Positions 36,501 through 47,035 are shown, counted from the first letter of the stretch. The stretch is DNA of 64,000 nt from Watersipora subatra (GCF_963576615.1 NC_088710.1:74843019-74907018), one strand, 5' to 3'. Notes: generated from the letters alone by a model not told the origin. A program made the numbers and translations.

Positions 36501-39500
36501 AGTAAGAAATTCCTAAACTTTTCTTAAAGAATGCTAAATGCGTATTCTCATGACATGTTATAATAAAACAGGTTCTGCGCTTGATTTCCTATTTGTGGCC
36601 ATACTGATTCGCATTAATCTTCGCTATTTTTCTCCTCAACTACTCAATTACATTGCCGAACAATTTTGCATTAGGGTATATTAAATAATTGCAGAAACAA
36701 TTTTATTTGAGCAACATATTATCAGAACATACAAATTTAAAATATATTGGAAAATATGGCACTTATGTAATCTAAGCCATTGACTAAATCAAGTTAACTA
36801 AACAAGTTTAGGTAGATAGGTTAGGGTTTAGGTCTGTTTTTTAACTGGGAGTTATCCCATCTTTGAATCCCGGGGTCATGGAGATGAAAACTTTAAATGA
36901 GTGTGCTGTTGCAAGTTGGAGAGCACTAGTTCCAAATCCTGCTATGCTACAGTGTATGTGGATATGACCGGAGGGACAAAACTGTCCAGCAGGTGCACTA
37001 TAAAAGATTACCAATCATCTTAAGATTGTTTCCAAGTTAGAAAGCTTCAAGCTTTCAATCTGGTATTACGCACATAAATGAATAGTTACTACATCTACTT
37101 GTATGCACAGTGGAAGAGGTCGAGAATGTAAAAACTAGATGTATTTGCTAAATAAAATGCATAGCCCTGCCCAAGCAAAATACAGTCTATATTGTAATAA
37201 GCAGATAAAAACCTTTTTCAACATACAGTATCACAATTATTATACATTGTGATACTTGAGAGTTACCTTTATCTTTCATCTCCCCAAACTTCTACAAACT
37301 TACTTCTCACAGTGAAGCTAATTAAACACTAACATGAATATTCAGACGACAGTCAAGAATAAGTGCACTCCCAGATTTAAAACACTAACACTGAATTTGA
37401 AAAATAAATGGAAAGTCGATGTACAAAACTTCAATTCATCTACTAACTTATAAAACTCACATGATATGAACAAAACAATGTATGAAAGCAGAGCGCACAG
37501 TCTATTCATATGAAAGCCCTGTAAGAAAAAGTTGGTTGATGTCAGCAATACAACCAGAATCTCTTCCAACAATAGCTCGAAAAAAATTTTCAACTATAGA
37601 ATGGAATCTGACCATCCTCATTCGTCTACAGAGACTTATCAATAAGTGCTTTCCGTCATTTTGCTATCCTGACACTAACTGATTCAAGAATATTTTGCGA
37701 TGCCTTTACCTATTTGATTCTAGACCAATCATGCTTCACTGTTCAATTCTTGTTAATCTCTTACAGATTTCAGTATCGTATACAACATATTATGCAAGTA
37801 CAAGGAATGTCGTATGTACGTAGAGACATGTATATAATTTACATGTATAACAATTATGAAAGTTTAGATGTTCCTAAGTATTAAAATCATGGCTCAGACT
37901 TGAATAAGCTATTCTTTTCAGAACACTTTCTGGTTTAAATATTTTTGTTTATTCTGTGATGTTCTAGAAATTCTGCTTTTTTCAATATCTGACACTTACA
38001 TCGCGCCTTTCTTATGATTTATAAATATTGTTGGAGTTACATATTGTGGATATTGCCACAATCCATGTGCTCTCTAAACCAGTGGTTCTTAACCAGGGAG
38101 AAATTTTGGGATTTTAGGGGGAATTTGGCAGTTTGCCAAAGGGGATTTCCGTGGCACCAATTTTTCTTATATAAAGGGCAGCTAGGAGTGAATGAATTTC
38201 AGTAGTTTTAACAAAGCCAAGATCTAAAACTGTGGAAAAGGTAAGGATTGCTACACTACGTGCATATACATACCTGCAATATTAATTGTTCAGCTACCGA
38301 TTTGGTTTGCATAAACGTATAACATTTTGACAATTTGCTCTGTAGCCTAACATATGTATGATGTTTTGCTCATGTAGATATTGAACGTATTCAAATATTT
38401 CGATTGCATATCCCATATTGTAGGTGTTAGAAATGTCAAAGACAAAAGGACGAACATATGATGATTCTTACCTTAACTATAGATTCACTTGTATGATTAA
38501 AAGCGGCATCGAAGTACCACAATGTGTTTTGTGCATGAAAGTGCTCGCTAACGACTCTATGAAACCACATCAACTTAAGCAACACTTAAGAAATAAACAT
38601 GCAAAACACATGGATAAATCAAAGCCGTTCTTTGAAGCTAAAGAGAGAGGACTCAAGCGGGCAAAACTGGATTCCACTGGCAGCTTTCATATCCAGGCAC
38701 AGGCCATTACCGAGGCATCCTATGCTCTGTCTTACCGTATCGCCAGAGACAAGAAGCCACACACCATTGGTGAAACATTAGTTAAACCTTGTCTGCTGGA
38801 GTGTACTAAGATTATTCTCGGAGACACAGCCGCTCAAAAGATAGCTGATTTATCCCTCTCAGACAGCACAGTGAAATCGAGGATCGATGATATGTTTGCG
38901 GACATAAAGAGGCAAGTAATTGAAAAGATCAAATCATCTCCCATATTCGCCATTCAACTTGATGAGTCCACTGATGTTGCTAGCATTTCACAGCTGATGG
39001 TGTTTGCACGCTATGTACACAGAGACAATTGAGGAAGAATTTCTGTTCTGCAGTCCTCTAACAGAGATCACCACAGCTGCTGATGTTATGAACCTGGTTT
39101 CCGACTTCTTCAGCAAAGAACATCTGGCCTGGGGCAAACTAATTGGAGTTTGCACTGATGGTGCTCCAGCTATGCTTTGCTGTCATGCTGGATTTGCACA
39201 GTTGGTAAAAGAAAAGAATCCTTTAGTGGTGAGTACCCATTGCTTCATTCACAGGCAAGCGCTAGCAGCAAAAACTCTTCCCAAAAGATTGCAGGAACAC
39301 CTTTCTTCAGTGATTAAAGTAGTAAACTTTATCAAAGGCTCTGCCTTGCAAACACGTCTCTTCCACAAGTTATGCCATGATATGGATGCTGTGCACTCAT
39401 CACTATTGTTCCACACCGAAGTTTGATGGTTATCAAAGGGTAACATGCTTTGCGTTTCTTCAATCTACGAGCAGAGGTCAATGAGTTCTTGAAAACTCAT

Positions 39501-42500
39501 AACAAACCCAAACTACTGGCTTCAATGCAGGTAGAAGGCTTCCATCAGTGTCTTGCTTACCTGGTTGACATATTTGGTTCAATCAATGAAGAGAACACGA
39601 AGATGCAAGGTAGAGACAGAAATGTATTAAATGTAACTGATAGTATCAATGCATTCAAGGACAAGCTCAAACTCTGGGTGGAAAGACTGGCTACTGGGAA
39701 TGTAAGAGTTTCATTTCCAGTTCTGCCTTCATTAGTTGACAAGAAAGCTCCTTCCGCTTCTTTGCTAACCGACAAAGCATCACTTGAACAGCTTGATAGC
39801 AGAGTTTGAGAGATATTTTCCAAAGTTAGATCCTAGGACAGAGCAATTGATGAGCCTGACCCAAGACCCTTTCAGGCGCAATATCCACGAGATTCCAGAA
39901 CAGCTTCAGGAGTTTTTATAGCTGACAAACAACTCTGCATTAAAAGATGATTTCAAGGAGCTATCAATAGAGCACTTTTGGGTTCAGGCCCAAAGATTAT
40001 GTCCCAACATAAGCCTGGCCGCTTTCAAGATGCTCATACCATTTGCTTCCACATATCTTTGCGAGTCAGAATTTCCAGCAATGCTAACCATAAAGAGCAA
40101 ATCTAGAAACCGTCTGGAAGTAGAAGCTGACCTACGGTGTGCCCTATCTACAACTCCTAGCATCAAAATTCTGGTCAGCTCCAAACAAACACAGAAATTG
40201 CACTAGTCTGCTGACTGTCTTACAATGATAGATATATTGAGTTTCAATTTACATTTATTTTTAATATTCCATGTAAATATGACTGTAACAAATGCATATA
40301 TACATGTCTATATATGTATATAAGTTATATATGTAAATAAAGTTCACTATCTAGTTGCAGTGCATTATTTGAAGGAGTTGGGAGGGGGAATTTCTGTCTT
40401 TAGGTTTGGAAAAGGGGAAATGGGACAAAAAAGGTTAAGAACCACTGCTCTAAACCAAACAAGCCTTTGGCTACCTAGTGCATTTGAGTTCTGAGCTAAT
40501 TTCGCCTTCGTGATTTGATATTGCAGAATATTGAACATCTCAACAACCAGTAAAACCTATAACTAATCAGTTGGTTATTATTTTAATAAAATTAATTGGG
40601 ATATATCATACATTACAAGAAAGTTCAACGCCTCCAATTTTGGTTAAACCAAAAACTATTCTTTTGTTATGTGGGCACAACAACGGCACCACTTTACAAT
40701 TACACACGGTAAAACGTTGGTCAAGGCTAGTCTTAATAGGTAAATGCACTAGGACCTACTATTAAGAAGTCAAGACCTTCATTGTTTCTTAATAAGATAT
40801 AACCTCGTCGCAGTTATCTTCGCACTAGACCACTTAATGTGGAAGTGGTGTGCCTCATATGATTTAATTTATTTCATCAGTGGTCTTCAATGTTCGAGTA
40901 ATTGAGTTGAATTAGTCAGTAAGGCAAACTTAACTTGCTATATAAGTTTATAGTGCTTTTGCTGAGTGGTTATTTGTAGGATTTTTAATGTCTCTTATGG
41001 TTCTAAGTAAAAAGCTGTTAAATTACTTTTAGTGGCATGCACGGATGATGGTAATCCTTTACTGTTTGCTCGAGTTTGGTGTGAAGCTCGGATTGGTTAA
41101 TCTAATCTAAAATTTTCCCACTACACCCTTCTAGAAAGAAGGAAAGGGGTGGGAACTCTTTTATTACAAAAGTTCTTTACTAAAAACCTCTCAGGTCTCG
41201 AGTTGTTCTTGGCCAAAAAGAATTAAAAAACGCATTTGTCCGGATTGTTGGCACAAACAGACCTGCTTTCTGTCGAGTGTTGTGGTGCTTGATAGTATTT
41301 TTAAAATCAGGGACCGTAAAGTTCCTTTCCACTGCTTTTAAATCAAATGTACACCTAATATCTTTTCGCCGTTTAGCTAAACTCTCGATCCCTGTATTTG
41401 CTCTTATTTCTGTAAAACTGACTTGCCCCTTTAGTTTAAAAATGAACCTTAAAGCGGTGTTCTGTATTTTCTCAAATCGTTTGATATCTTTTTCATAAAC
41501 GGGTCCCATACCGTGCAACCGTACTCTAAAAGTGGCCTCACCAAAGAAAAATAAGCAATCTGCCGAGTTTTTGTGTCAGCATGCTTTAAAACTCTCCTTA
41601 GCATATGTAATGTTCTATTAGCTTTGCTTATTATTTTTACATAGTGAATTTCCCATTTCAGGTTATTTTGCAACTCAATGCCAAGATATGGATGTGAATC
41701 AACATTGTCTAAACGTTGGTCACATAAAAAATAACTTGCTTTTGAATTCGACTCTCCAACTGAAACAGCACATTTAGAAACATTAAAAGTCAATTGCCAC
41801 TCATTAGAATAGTTTTGGAGTACCCTAAGGTCTTGTTGCAATACCGCTTTGTTGACGCGGAAATTAAATAAAAGAGTATCGTCAGCAAACAGTCGGCATT
41901 CTGACACCATAAGGTCTGGCAAGTCATTAACGTACAATAAAAAAAGAAGGGGTCCCATAACTGACCCTTGGGGCACTCCTGAGTTAATTGGACAAAATGG
42001 AGAGTTGGCATCTTCCACGGAAACAAATTGCCTTCGGTTCGATAAAAAATCCTCTATCCAAAAAATAAGATTTTCATTTATACCGTAATAGTTGAGTTTG
42101 AGTAAAAGTTTACGATGATTCACAGTATTAAATGCCTTAGAAAAATCTAATATGATTACATCTGTAATAATTCTATTATCCAGATTAGAAGCAAGATCGT
42201 TAATTGTATAAACAAGCTGGGAATCGCAAGATCTTCCATTTCTAAATCCATGCTGACTATCGTGCAAAATGTTATATGTGTTTAGATGATCATGAATTTT
42301 AGAAGATACAATATGTTCGAGAAGTTTACAAGTAATGCAAGTCAAAGACACTGGTCTGTAGTTAGTGGGTAATTCTTTACTTCCTTTTTTTATAAATAGG
42401 TATGACCCTAGCAACTTTCCAGATTGATGGTATTGTGTAACTGTCTAACGAGTATTGAAAAATCTCCGTAAGACATGGAGCTATAATGCGAGAAAACAGT

Positions 42501-45192
42501 TTTAAGACTTTACTAGACAAATAATCAGGTCCCCTAGTTTTACTTTCCTCTAGATTTCGCAACAGGTCAAATACTCCTTCTCTAGAAATTATCAAGTCAG
42601 TTTTATCTTTAGGTATATCCACTAATTTCATTTCAGGTGATTGGCCATCATCTTTGACAAAGACAGACTCAAAAAAGGAACCCAGAAACATAGCTTTCTC
42701 AGCTGGTGTTTGAGCCAAATTATCATCATATTTAAGATCTGGAATGATGTTGCTTGCATTGATTCTACTCTCTTTTAGGTAGTTGAAAAAAGGTTTACTA
42801 TTGCCAGTGAGTAGTGGTTTGTATAGTCGTGTATGTAAATATGATCTCTTAGCTTGTTGCACTAACTTTTTATTGGATTTTTTCATACCTTTGTATTTTT
42901 TTATAGCATAGTATGTATTTTTACGTTTAATTTTTCTGTGAAGCATTTTTTGCTTATTCATATTTTTTTTATATTTGCAGTCATCCATTTTGGATCATTT
43001 TGCTGTGTTTTCAATTTTTTGGTAGGTATACATTTGTTTCTCAGCTCGTTGATACCGTTAATAAACAGGTCGTAGATATTACTTATGCTCTGTTTGTTTT
43101 TTATCATAGAAGAAAATTGTTCTTGATACTTGGGAAAAATTGATTCTACTTCTTCCATATTTGTTTTTAAATACAACCAAATAATATCTGTTTCTGATTT
43201 ATAAATATCTGGAGTAAAATCAAGTTCCATAGAGATAATACTATGGTCACTATACAGTGGATCTGATACCTCAACCCTAAATACAAAAAGTGTTTGTAAG
43301 GACTAAATCTAAAATGTTTCCTTTAATGTGGGTAGACTGGTGACCATGTTGTTGCAAATTTAACTCTGTTAATTTATATAAGAATGGGTTACAGAGTGAG
43401 AAATTGCTATTACTCTTGTAATGATCCCAATCAATTTGGGGAAGGTTAAAGTCTCCGCAAATACAAAGTGGATCTTTCTTGCTACTCATTGCTTTCCCTA
43501 TTTCTTCGAGTAAGCTTGGAATAAGCAATAAATCTTTATTATTAGGTGGTCTATAGACAACTGAAAAATAAAAAACCAATTTTGCCACCTTGCATTTCAA
43601 CAAAAGAACCTCTGAAAGAGATTCCAAAGGAATAACCTCTACACGCACATCTGATCTTACATAAATAGCTACTCCTCCCCCTCTAACATCTCTATCTTTT
43701 CGAAACAAATTGAAACCATTAATTCTGACTTCTCCTGAGTTTATTTCAGATCCCAAAAAAGTTTCTGTAACACCAAAAACCAAAACGTTACAATGTTGTC
43801 CAATCTCCCATTCAATATATGGTACCTTGTTCCTAAGTGAATGTATATTGGTATATAGTATCATAGACCTACCATCTTGCTCATTTAGAAATTGTGGCTG
43901 ATTAGCCCCATTTGCACACTTGTTTAGTTCCTATTTTTTCCTAATGACCACAGCCCCCTTCTTAATAATAACATCTTCCCCAAGTTGCTTTCTTGCTCTT
44001 AACTCTTTCCTAAGTTTGTACTGGTGATCCCTTTCTTGTTTAGTGAGGTCTGGGTTCACATAAATTCCTTTAAACCCCTCATCGGACATACATATGCCTC
44101 TTGCCTTAGCCACTAAATGCTATTTATCACTTGTCGATTCGAAAGTAGCAATGTAAATTTTATTCTCTGGCTTGCCAACTTTCACAACTTTTGAGGGTTG
44201 CTCAATACCAGCTTTGTCTACTATGATTTTTATTTGTGCCTCCGACACGTCTCCTGTGAAAACAGCACTAGCAGCCCTTTTCTCTCTCTCCCTTAACTCA
44301 TTAGTCACAGTTAATAAGTTAGGTTAATAAGTTAATAGGTTAATAAGTTGTCGTATGAACTGTTCAGTGCTGAATGCTTATCCTTTTCACTAAGTATCCT
44401 CATTAAAAGTGTAGTCTGATGTCACGACGTCTCTTTTGTAGTAGCTAAAAACCAAACTTTTCTTTCGCTTCACTACTACTTTCTCGTCCTTTATGGTGGC
44501 TCATAAAACGTACAGCTTGATTTTGAATAGTTTCTATATCTGCTGTGTTTTTTTTAAATGGATCCCATATTGATGCAGCATATTCAAAATGTGGGCGACA
44601 AAGTGACTTGTATGCCAGCAACCGAGCAGATTGTGGAGCCCAGTATAAGGCTATTTTTAAAATGCCTAGTTGTCGCTTTGTAACTACTGTTTTTTTTAGA
44701 AATACGCTTGTCAAATCTTAAGTTAGATTGTAACTGGACACCAAGATAACGCGTATCTTCCACATGGTCTAGAACTTGATCACCAAGAGCGTATTTTGGT
44801 ATTCATCTACTGCTGTTAAAGCCGATGACGTGACACTTAATTGCATTGAAGTTCATTTTCCATTTATCTGTCCATTGTTTTATTTGGTAATTTTATTTGG
44901 TACAGTACTGATAAATGTCAGCAGCTACAAGTGGAGCCATGTTATGCGCATTAATCCTGTCAATCAGGCCAAAAAGATTTTATATTGTGATATGGGAATA
45001 TAAGAAATTCAACGACAAACCGTAGCTAGACGTGTATTTGTACTTACTGTCTGCTGTTATCGATGCCATAATCTGGCTCTTTATTTCTTTATCGTTCTTG
45101 TACTTTTTCGTGGTAAGCATAAACTTCCATTGTGCAAGTTGCAAATTGGGATTTTTCTCAAGACCTTCTTCTGCCATATTCTCTATAGGCAT
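24520..45192 (-). CDS. PSMD6: 26S proteasome regulatory subunit Rpn7/PSMD6, complete (9 exons)
   Basis: Non-ATPase subunit of the 19S lid, a helical-repeat plus PCI-domain scaffold protein. Coding join on the - strand, 5' to 3': 45192-45048, 35427-35222, 34552-34407, 34290-34203, 33653-33522, 29999-29891, 27332-27164, 24799-24694, 24588-24520. The sum is 1170 nt, i.e. 389 aa plus stop, the same length as human PSMD6, and every junction keeps phase. Seen in order: start [97 protein letters not shown], then the PCI-domain end [31 protein letters not shown] and [15 protein letters not shown]. It is head-to-head with MORN3. Intron 1 is about 9.6 kb and carries a hAT element and LINE debris. Confidence 0.97.
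24694..24799 (-). CDS. PSMD6: PSMD6 exon 8
   Basis: Acceptor TATTGCAG, donor GTAAAT. Encodes [20 protein letters not shown] and [15 protein letters not shown] (PCI winged-helix part). Confidence 0.96.
25351..26262. mobile_element. TTAA-flanked inverted-repeat element, copy 2 (PSMD6 intron 8)
   Basis: A 912-bp relative of the element at 2143-3004, again with TTAA at both ends (25347-25350 and 26263-26266) and ends TGGTAGACTTGCAAC / GTTGCAAATCTACCT. Most of the interior aligns by eye with copy 1. No transposase. Confidence 0.7.
26267..27163. other. PSMD6 intron 8 remainder
   Basis: No exon or element ends recognised. A run of G (26457-26469) is the only low-complexity feature. Confidence 0.4.
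27164..27332 (-). CDS. PSMD6: PSMD6 exon 7
   Basis: Acceptor TAATTGTAG, donor GTAAGT. Encodes [20 protein letters not shown] then [20 protein letters not shown], ending GVTIAFID in the PCI domain. Confidence 0.96.
28155..28980. mobile_element. Inverted-repeat element in PSMD6 intron 6
   Basis: An 826-bp element with ends CAATGATATACAGCCCCC / GGGGGCTGTATATCATTG. The inverted similarity continues through GATGGAGCTCTG. CTTCTAC lies directly outside both ends (28148-28154 and 28981-28987), a 7-8 bp target duplication compatible with a hAT-type element. No coding capacity. Confidence 0.7.
29112..29190. repeat. 15-bp tandem repeat
   Basis: About five copies of GATGCATAGCTCGTC in PSMD6 intron 6. 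Confidence 0.85.
29891..29999 (-). CDS. PSMD6: PSMD6 exon 6
   Basis: Acceptor TTTTCAAG, donor GTATGT. Encodes [20 protein letters not shown] and ends RYAEFFKRL. Confidence 0.94.
30101..31684. mobile_element. Interspersed element A with SGNH-like coding remnant (PSMD6 intron 5)
   Basis: Left end after TA: CCGTAAAACCTCTAATTG, then a 17-bp tandem repeat (GAGGTAGCGGTCAATTG, 30170-30250). The parts at 30300-30335 and 31268-31660 match 53386-53800, so both are copies of one family. The roughly 0.9 kb in between is absent from the other copy and carries a decayed ORF. The right end is cut off by the next element at 31685. Confidence 0.5.
30428..30965 (+). pseudogene. Decayed element-borne ORF, possibly SGNH-hydrolase-like
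   Basis: From ATG at 30428 the frame reads [13 protein letters not shown] then [13 protein letters not shown] single frameshift near 30555-30570 leads into [15 protein letters not shown], and the second frame stays open through [20 protein letters not shown] to [20 protein letters not shown] and a stop at 30963. The pattern VVG..IVREL, a hydrophobic strand ending in G, and a final DGVHPT block recall SGNH/GDSL-type hydrolases. The canonical GDS serine is not evident. I do not recognise the exact family. It lies antisense within a PSMD6 intron. Confidence 0.35.
31685..33200. mobile_element. TA-flanked element family, copy A, interrupted by a nested MITE
   Basis: Starts CAGTGCACCCTCAGGATACA after TA. 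The body aligns with 55243-56122 and 59923-60572 (TATGGTGAAAAAATC, GGGTATAGAAACCATAGTAA, GAGAAGTTGTCTGACCA). The body is split by an 824-bp insertion at 32010-32833. The right end is not resolved. Confidence 0.6.
32010..32833. mobile_element. Nested TA-flanked MITE
   Basis: Ends CCCTAGGACACTTTTATTTC / AGTGTCCTAGGG with TA on both sides (32008-32009, 32834-32835). It interrupts the copy A element; the related copy at 55.2 kb continues uninterrupted over the insertion point. No coding capacity. Confidence 0.75.
33522..33653 (-). CDS. PSMD6: PSMD6 exon 5, whose 5' end is tandemly copied
   Basis: Acceptor CTGTTGTAG, donor GTAGGC. Encodes [20 protein letters not shown] through VLREK. The acceptor plus the first ten codons recur upstream as a 42-bp array (33624-33990). 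Only the copy nearest the exon body gives an open frame. Confidence 0.95.
33624..33990. repeat. 42-bp tandem array made from the PSMD6 exon 5 splice acceptor
   Basis: Eight full units and a partial ninth. On the - strand each reads GAGGCTACAGAGTACTGTCT then AGATGCTGTC, followed by TTTCTGTTGTAG. That is the acceptor plus the first ten exon codons, then a linker with an in-frame TAG. The unit nearest 33653 is the functional junction. In the fourth unit the acceptor AG is changed (CTCGAACAAC on +). Confidence 0.93.
34203..34290 (-). CDS. PSMD6: PSMD6 exon 4
   Basis: Acceptor GATAATAG, donor GTGTGG. Encodes [20 protein letters not shown] and ends NRQFK. Confidence 0.95.
34407..34552 (-). CDS. 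PSMD6: PSMD6 exon 3
   Basis: Acceptor GGTTTGCAG, donor GTATGA. Encodes [13 protein letters not shown] through [14 protein letters not shown]; the split ACG codon continues into exon 4. Confidence 0.95.
35222..35427 (-). CDS. PSMD6: PSMD6 exon 2
   Basis: Acceptor TCTTGTAG, donor GTATTA. The split AAC codon precedes [14 protein letters not shown]; the exon ends [10 protein letters not shown]. Confidence 0.95.
35428..37440. other. PSMD6 intron 1, left part, nothing recognised
   Basis: AT-rich intron sequence with no coding similarity, arrays or element ends that I could support. Confidence 0.45.
37450..37920. repeat. Interspersed repeat shared with CDC27 intron
   Basis: The stretch CACAGTCTATTCATATGAAA through CAACTATAGAATGGAATCTG and on to about 37920 aligns by eye with 51960-52390 in the CDC27 intron. 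No ends or ORF recognised. Confidence 0.6.
38080..40447 (+). mobile_element. hAT transposon with perfect target duplication (PSMD6 intron 1)
   Basis: A 2368-bp element with ends CAGTGGTTCTTAACC / GGTTAAGAACCACTG. It is flanked by the identical 8-bp CTCTAAAC at 38072-38079 and 40448-40455. It carries a broken transposase gene (38433-40206). Transcription of the element opposes PSMD6. Confidence 0.93.
38433..40206 (+). pseudogene. Broken hAT transposase (BED zinc finger, ZBED/SCAND3-like)
   Basis: Starts [18 protein letters not shown] and has a BED-type zinc finger (CVLC ... HLRNKH). It then has the hAT core: [65 protein letters not shown], and a C-terminal dimerisation region with [12 protein letters not shown]. 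The gene is broken by frame changes near 39010-39030, 39426-39450 and 39809 and by an in-frame TAG near 39918, so it is not functional. Most of the family length is present. Confidence 0.88.
41180..43864 (-). pseudogene. LINE ORF2 remnant: endonuclease plus reverse transcriptase
   Basis: The endonuclease part shows [40 protein letters not shown] and NILDLVLTN. The reverse transcriptase part shows [76 protein letters not shown] and [11 protein letters not shown]. The reading frame is broken in at least four places (around 43250, 42970, 42400 and 41480). The catalytic FADD is preserved, but the gene cannot be translated as one protein. Confidence 0.85.
43931..44308 (-). pseudogene. LINE ORF1-like fragments
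   Basis: Two short open stretches, [20 protein letters not shown] and [20 protein letters not shown] with a lysine-rich end [10 protein letters not shown], lie just upstream of the endonuclease. They resemble the C-terminal part of ORF1 of CR1-like LINEs. Function not assigned. Confidence 0.5.
44430..44920 (-). pseudogene. Second, separate LINE reverse-transcriptase fragment
   Basis: C-terminal RT/thumb pieces: [56 protein letters not shown] and [14 protein letters not shown]. They repeat motifs already present in the LINE at 41180-43864, so this is a different truncated copy. It lies about 130 bp from PSMD6 exon 1. Confidence 0.8.
45048..45192 (-). CDS. PSMD6: PSMD6 exon 1 (start codon)
   Basis: ATG at 45192-45190. 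Encodes [20 protein letters not shown] through [10 protein letters not shown], donor GTAAGT. The human protein starts MPLENLEEEGLPKNPDL, so this start is well supported. Confidence 0.96.
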
Positions 45193-45647
45193 TTTGGAAT
45201 TCTTAACGTTATAAAAGCATGAGAAAAGATTTTCAACGGTCTCTCATTAACGACCCCGCAACAATTTCTTCTAAACTGCCCAATCTTGCCGATTCATCGT
45301 CATTCAGATGAGAAAAACTAGCATTTTGATTTTGTTTAATTATCAATAATTTTAAACAAACTTAAAAAAAATTAAAATTTTGTGTTTTTTACTTTTTATA
45401 AAACGTTTTTGGTGTGTCATCTGTATCACCGGAAGCATTATTTTCCATAGATACCGAAATAAACCATTTGAGTAATTTTCATAGTCACGCAAAGCAGATT
45501 AAGCATTAGCTAGTTCGTCGAACACGTCGTACAAAAAGTAAGCTAGATATTTTTATTCAAAGTTTATACATTTAGTGAATCAAACAAAATTCGTTGTTTC
45601 GAATCTAAACACGGTTGTATTATAGCTTTTACAACTATAAGGTAACG
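45193..45647. promoter_or_regulatory. Head-to-head promoter region of PSMD6 and MORN3
   Basis: Only 455 bp separate the two start codons. It contains an ETS/GABP-type core (CACCGGAAGC, 45427-45436) of the kind common in bidirectional housekeeping promoters. No TATA box at a convincing place. Confidence 0.6.
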
Positions 45648-46065
45648 ATGTCATATGAAAAACCGATACAGCCGCAGTGGGTGAAAAAACCACGTGAGAA
45701 GCAACCACTGTGGAAAGAATGGGATTACAATGCAAACAAACGAGGAGTCAGACACACTGTGTATTCAGTAAATGGTGATGAGTACACTGGAGAATGGCTA
45801 GACAACCTCAAGCATGGAAAAGGAACATATACTTGGAAAGCAAATAAAGCCATGTATGATGGTGATTGGGCCAAAGGGAAAAGAAATGGATTTGGAACAT
45901 ACAGCTTGCCTAAAGGAACTAGTTATCGGAAAGTGTATGCAGGTGGATGGAAAAATGACAAGCGGCATGGGTATGGCACAAACTTTTACACAGATGAGGA
46001 GTACTATGAGGGTGAATGGTATGCTGGTAATCGAAGTGGTTGGGGTCGGATGTATTACGAAGACG
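45648..46065 (+). CDS. MORN3: MORN3 exon 1
   Basis: From ATG to the split codon after RSGWGRMYYED. Contains four MORN repeats. Confidence 0.94.
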
Positions 46066-46569
46066 GTAAGCATACCACAGCTACAATAGTTGATAATTAT
46101 CAAAATTTCTGAGTTTTTACGCTATGATAATTAAATGATAGTGTAAATTAGAAATTATTCATTGTTCAAAGATCTTGTCACATGGCTCATTGTACTGAAT
46201 GATAGTTATGAATGAGATGGTGAATAAATGTCTTTTTGTGTACTTTATGCAGGTACAATATATGAAGGAGAATGGTATGATGACAACCGTAGTGGACAAG
46301 GAATGCTACGTTTGCCTAATGAAAACAGGTATGAAGGATCCTTTAAAAATGACAAGAAAAATGGAGCAGGAAAGTTCTTCTATCTTGATAAGGGTCAGCT
46401 ATACGAAGGGGTGTGGGTAGATGATATTGCCAAATGCGGTGAAATGAGAGATTTTGGTCGGGATACTGCCTCCGCCCCAACTCAATTTGAAATACCTCAA
46501 GTAGAACTTTATAACTCTAAGGCCGTTTTGGAAGAAGCTGAAAATACATTCTTACCTGAACAAGACTGA
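45648..46569 (+). CDS. MORN3: MORN repeat-containing protein 3, complete (2 exons)
   Basis: Coding join 45648-46065 and 46253-46569 gives 244 aa (human 240). Donor GTAAGC, acceptor TTTATGCAG, split GGT codon. The product starts MSYEKPIQPQWVKKPREKQP and LWKEWDYNANKRGVRHTVYS, matching the family's LWKGWD.KAQRNGLR..VY. Seven MORN repeats follow (YTGEWLDNLKHGKG, YDGDWAKGKRNGFG, YAGGWKNDKRHGYG, YEGEWYAGNRSGWG, YEGEWYDDNRSGQG, YEGSFKNDKKNGAG, YEGVWVDDIAKCG), then DFGRD.A..PTQF.IP and a short acidic tail. MORN3 is associated with sperm and ciliary function in vertebrates. An in-frame TTG lies upstream at 45615, but the ATG at 45648 fits the family start. Confidence 0.95.
46253..46569 (+). CDS. MORN3: MORN3 exon 2
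   Basis: Begins TIYEGEWYDDNRSGQG and ends NTFLPEQD, stop TGA. Contains three MORN repeats and the conserved DFGRD tail. Confidence 0.94.
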
Positions 46570-46714
46570 TAGCGTTTCTGTTTACAGCCTGTTTTTAACA
46601 TAATATTGTATTAAGCACATTTTGTAGTATCTTTACAATTTTCAGCATTAGGAAATTAAACTGGTATGAGATAAAGTGGATGAAGAGATCTTTGATGTCA
46701 TACATGTATTGGCA

Positions 46715-46720
46715 AATAAA
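46715..46720 (+). promoter_or_regulatory. Candidate poly(A) signal of MORN3
   Basis: AATAAA about 145 bases after the MORN3 stop, before the converging CDC27 3' end. Confidence 0.55.
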
Positions 46721-47035
46721 AAAGTAAGCGCAACGCAGTGTTCGAGCTGGACATTACGAGTACAAGCAGTACGACATGATAACACAACCATGATGGTAAG
46801 CGTGCAACTTATGCACATGTAAAATAAAAACTATATATCGCAGAAAAAGTCTCTGACAAACCTTCAAATACATTACAGGTTTTCCCCGATTATATAAACA
46901 TATATGACAAAGGTTCATCCAAAACATAGCTCTACTGCATGATGAAATTAAAATAGACTGGTGAGTTAGTCAGGCACACTGAAAATGAAGGCGAGGCAAA
47001 TGCCGGGCCACTCTATGTAGCCTGCAACCTCATCG

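Larger units (their letters stand above)
41140..44320 (-). mobile_element. Decayed CR1/jockey-type LINE (PSMD6 intron 1)
   Basis: Non-LTR retrotransposon remnant in the same orientation as PSMD6. It contains ORF1-like tail fragments (44308-43931), an endonuclease region (43864-43277) and a reverse transcriptase (42988-41180). The 5' end is uncertain. Confidence 0.85.

Noticed and set aside
45615-45647. Upstream in-frame TTG start for MORN3
   Set aside because: Non-ATG and adds sequence absent from the family; ATG at 45648 fits.
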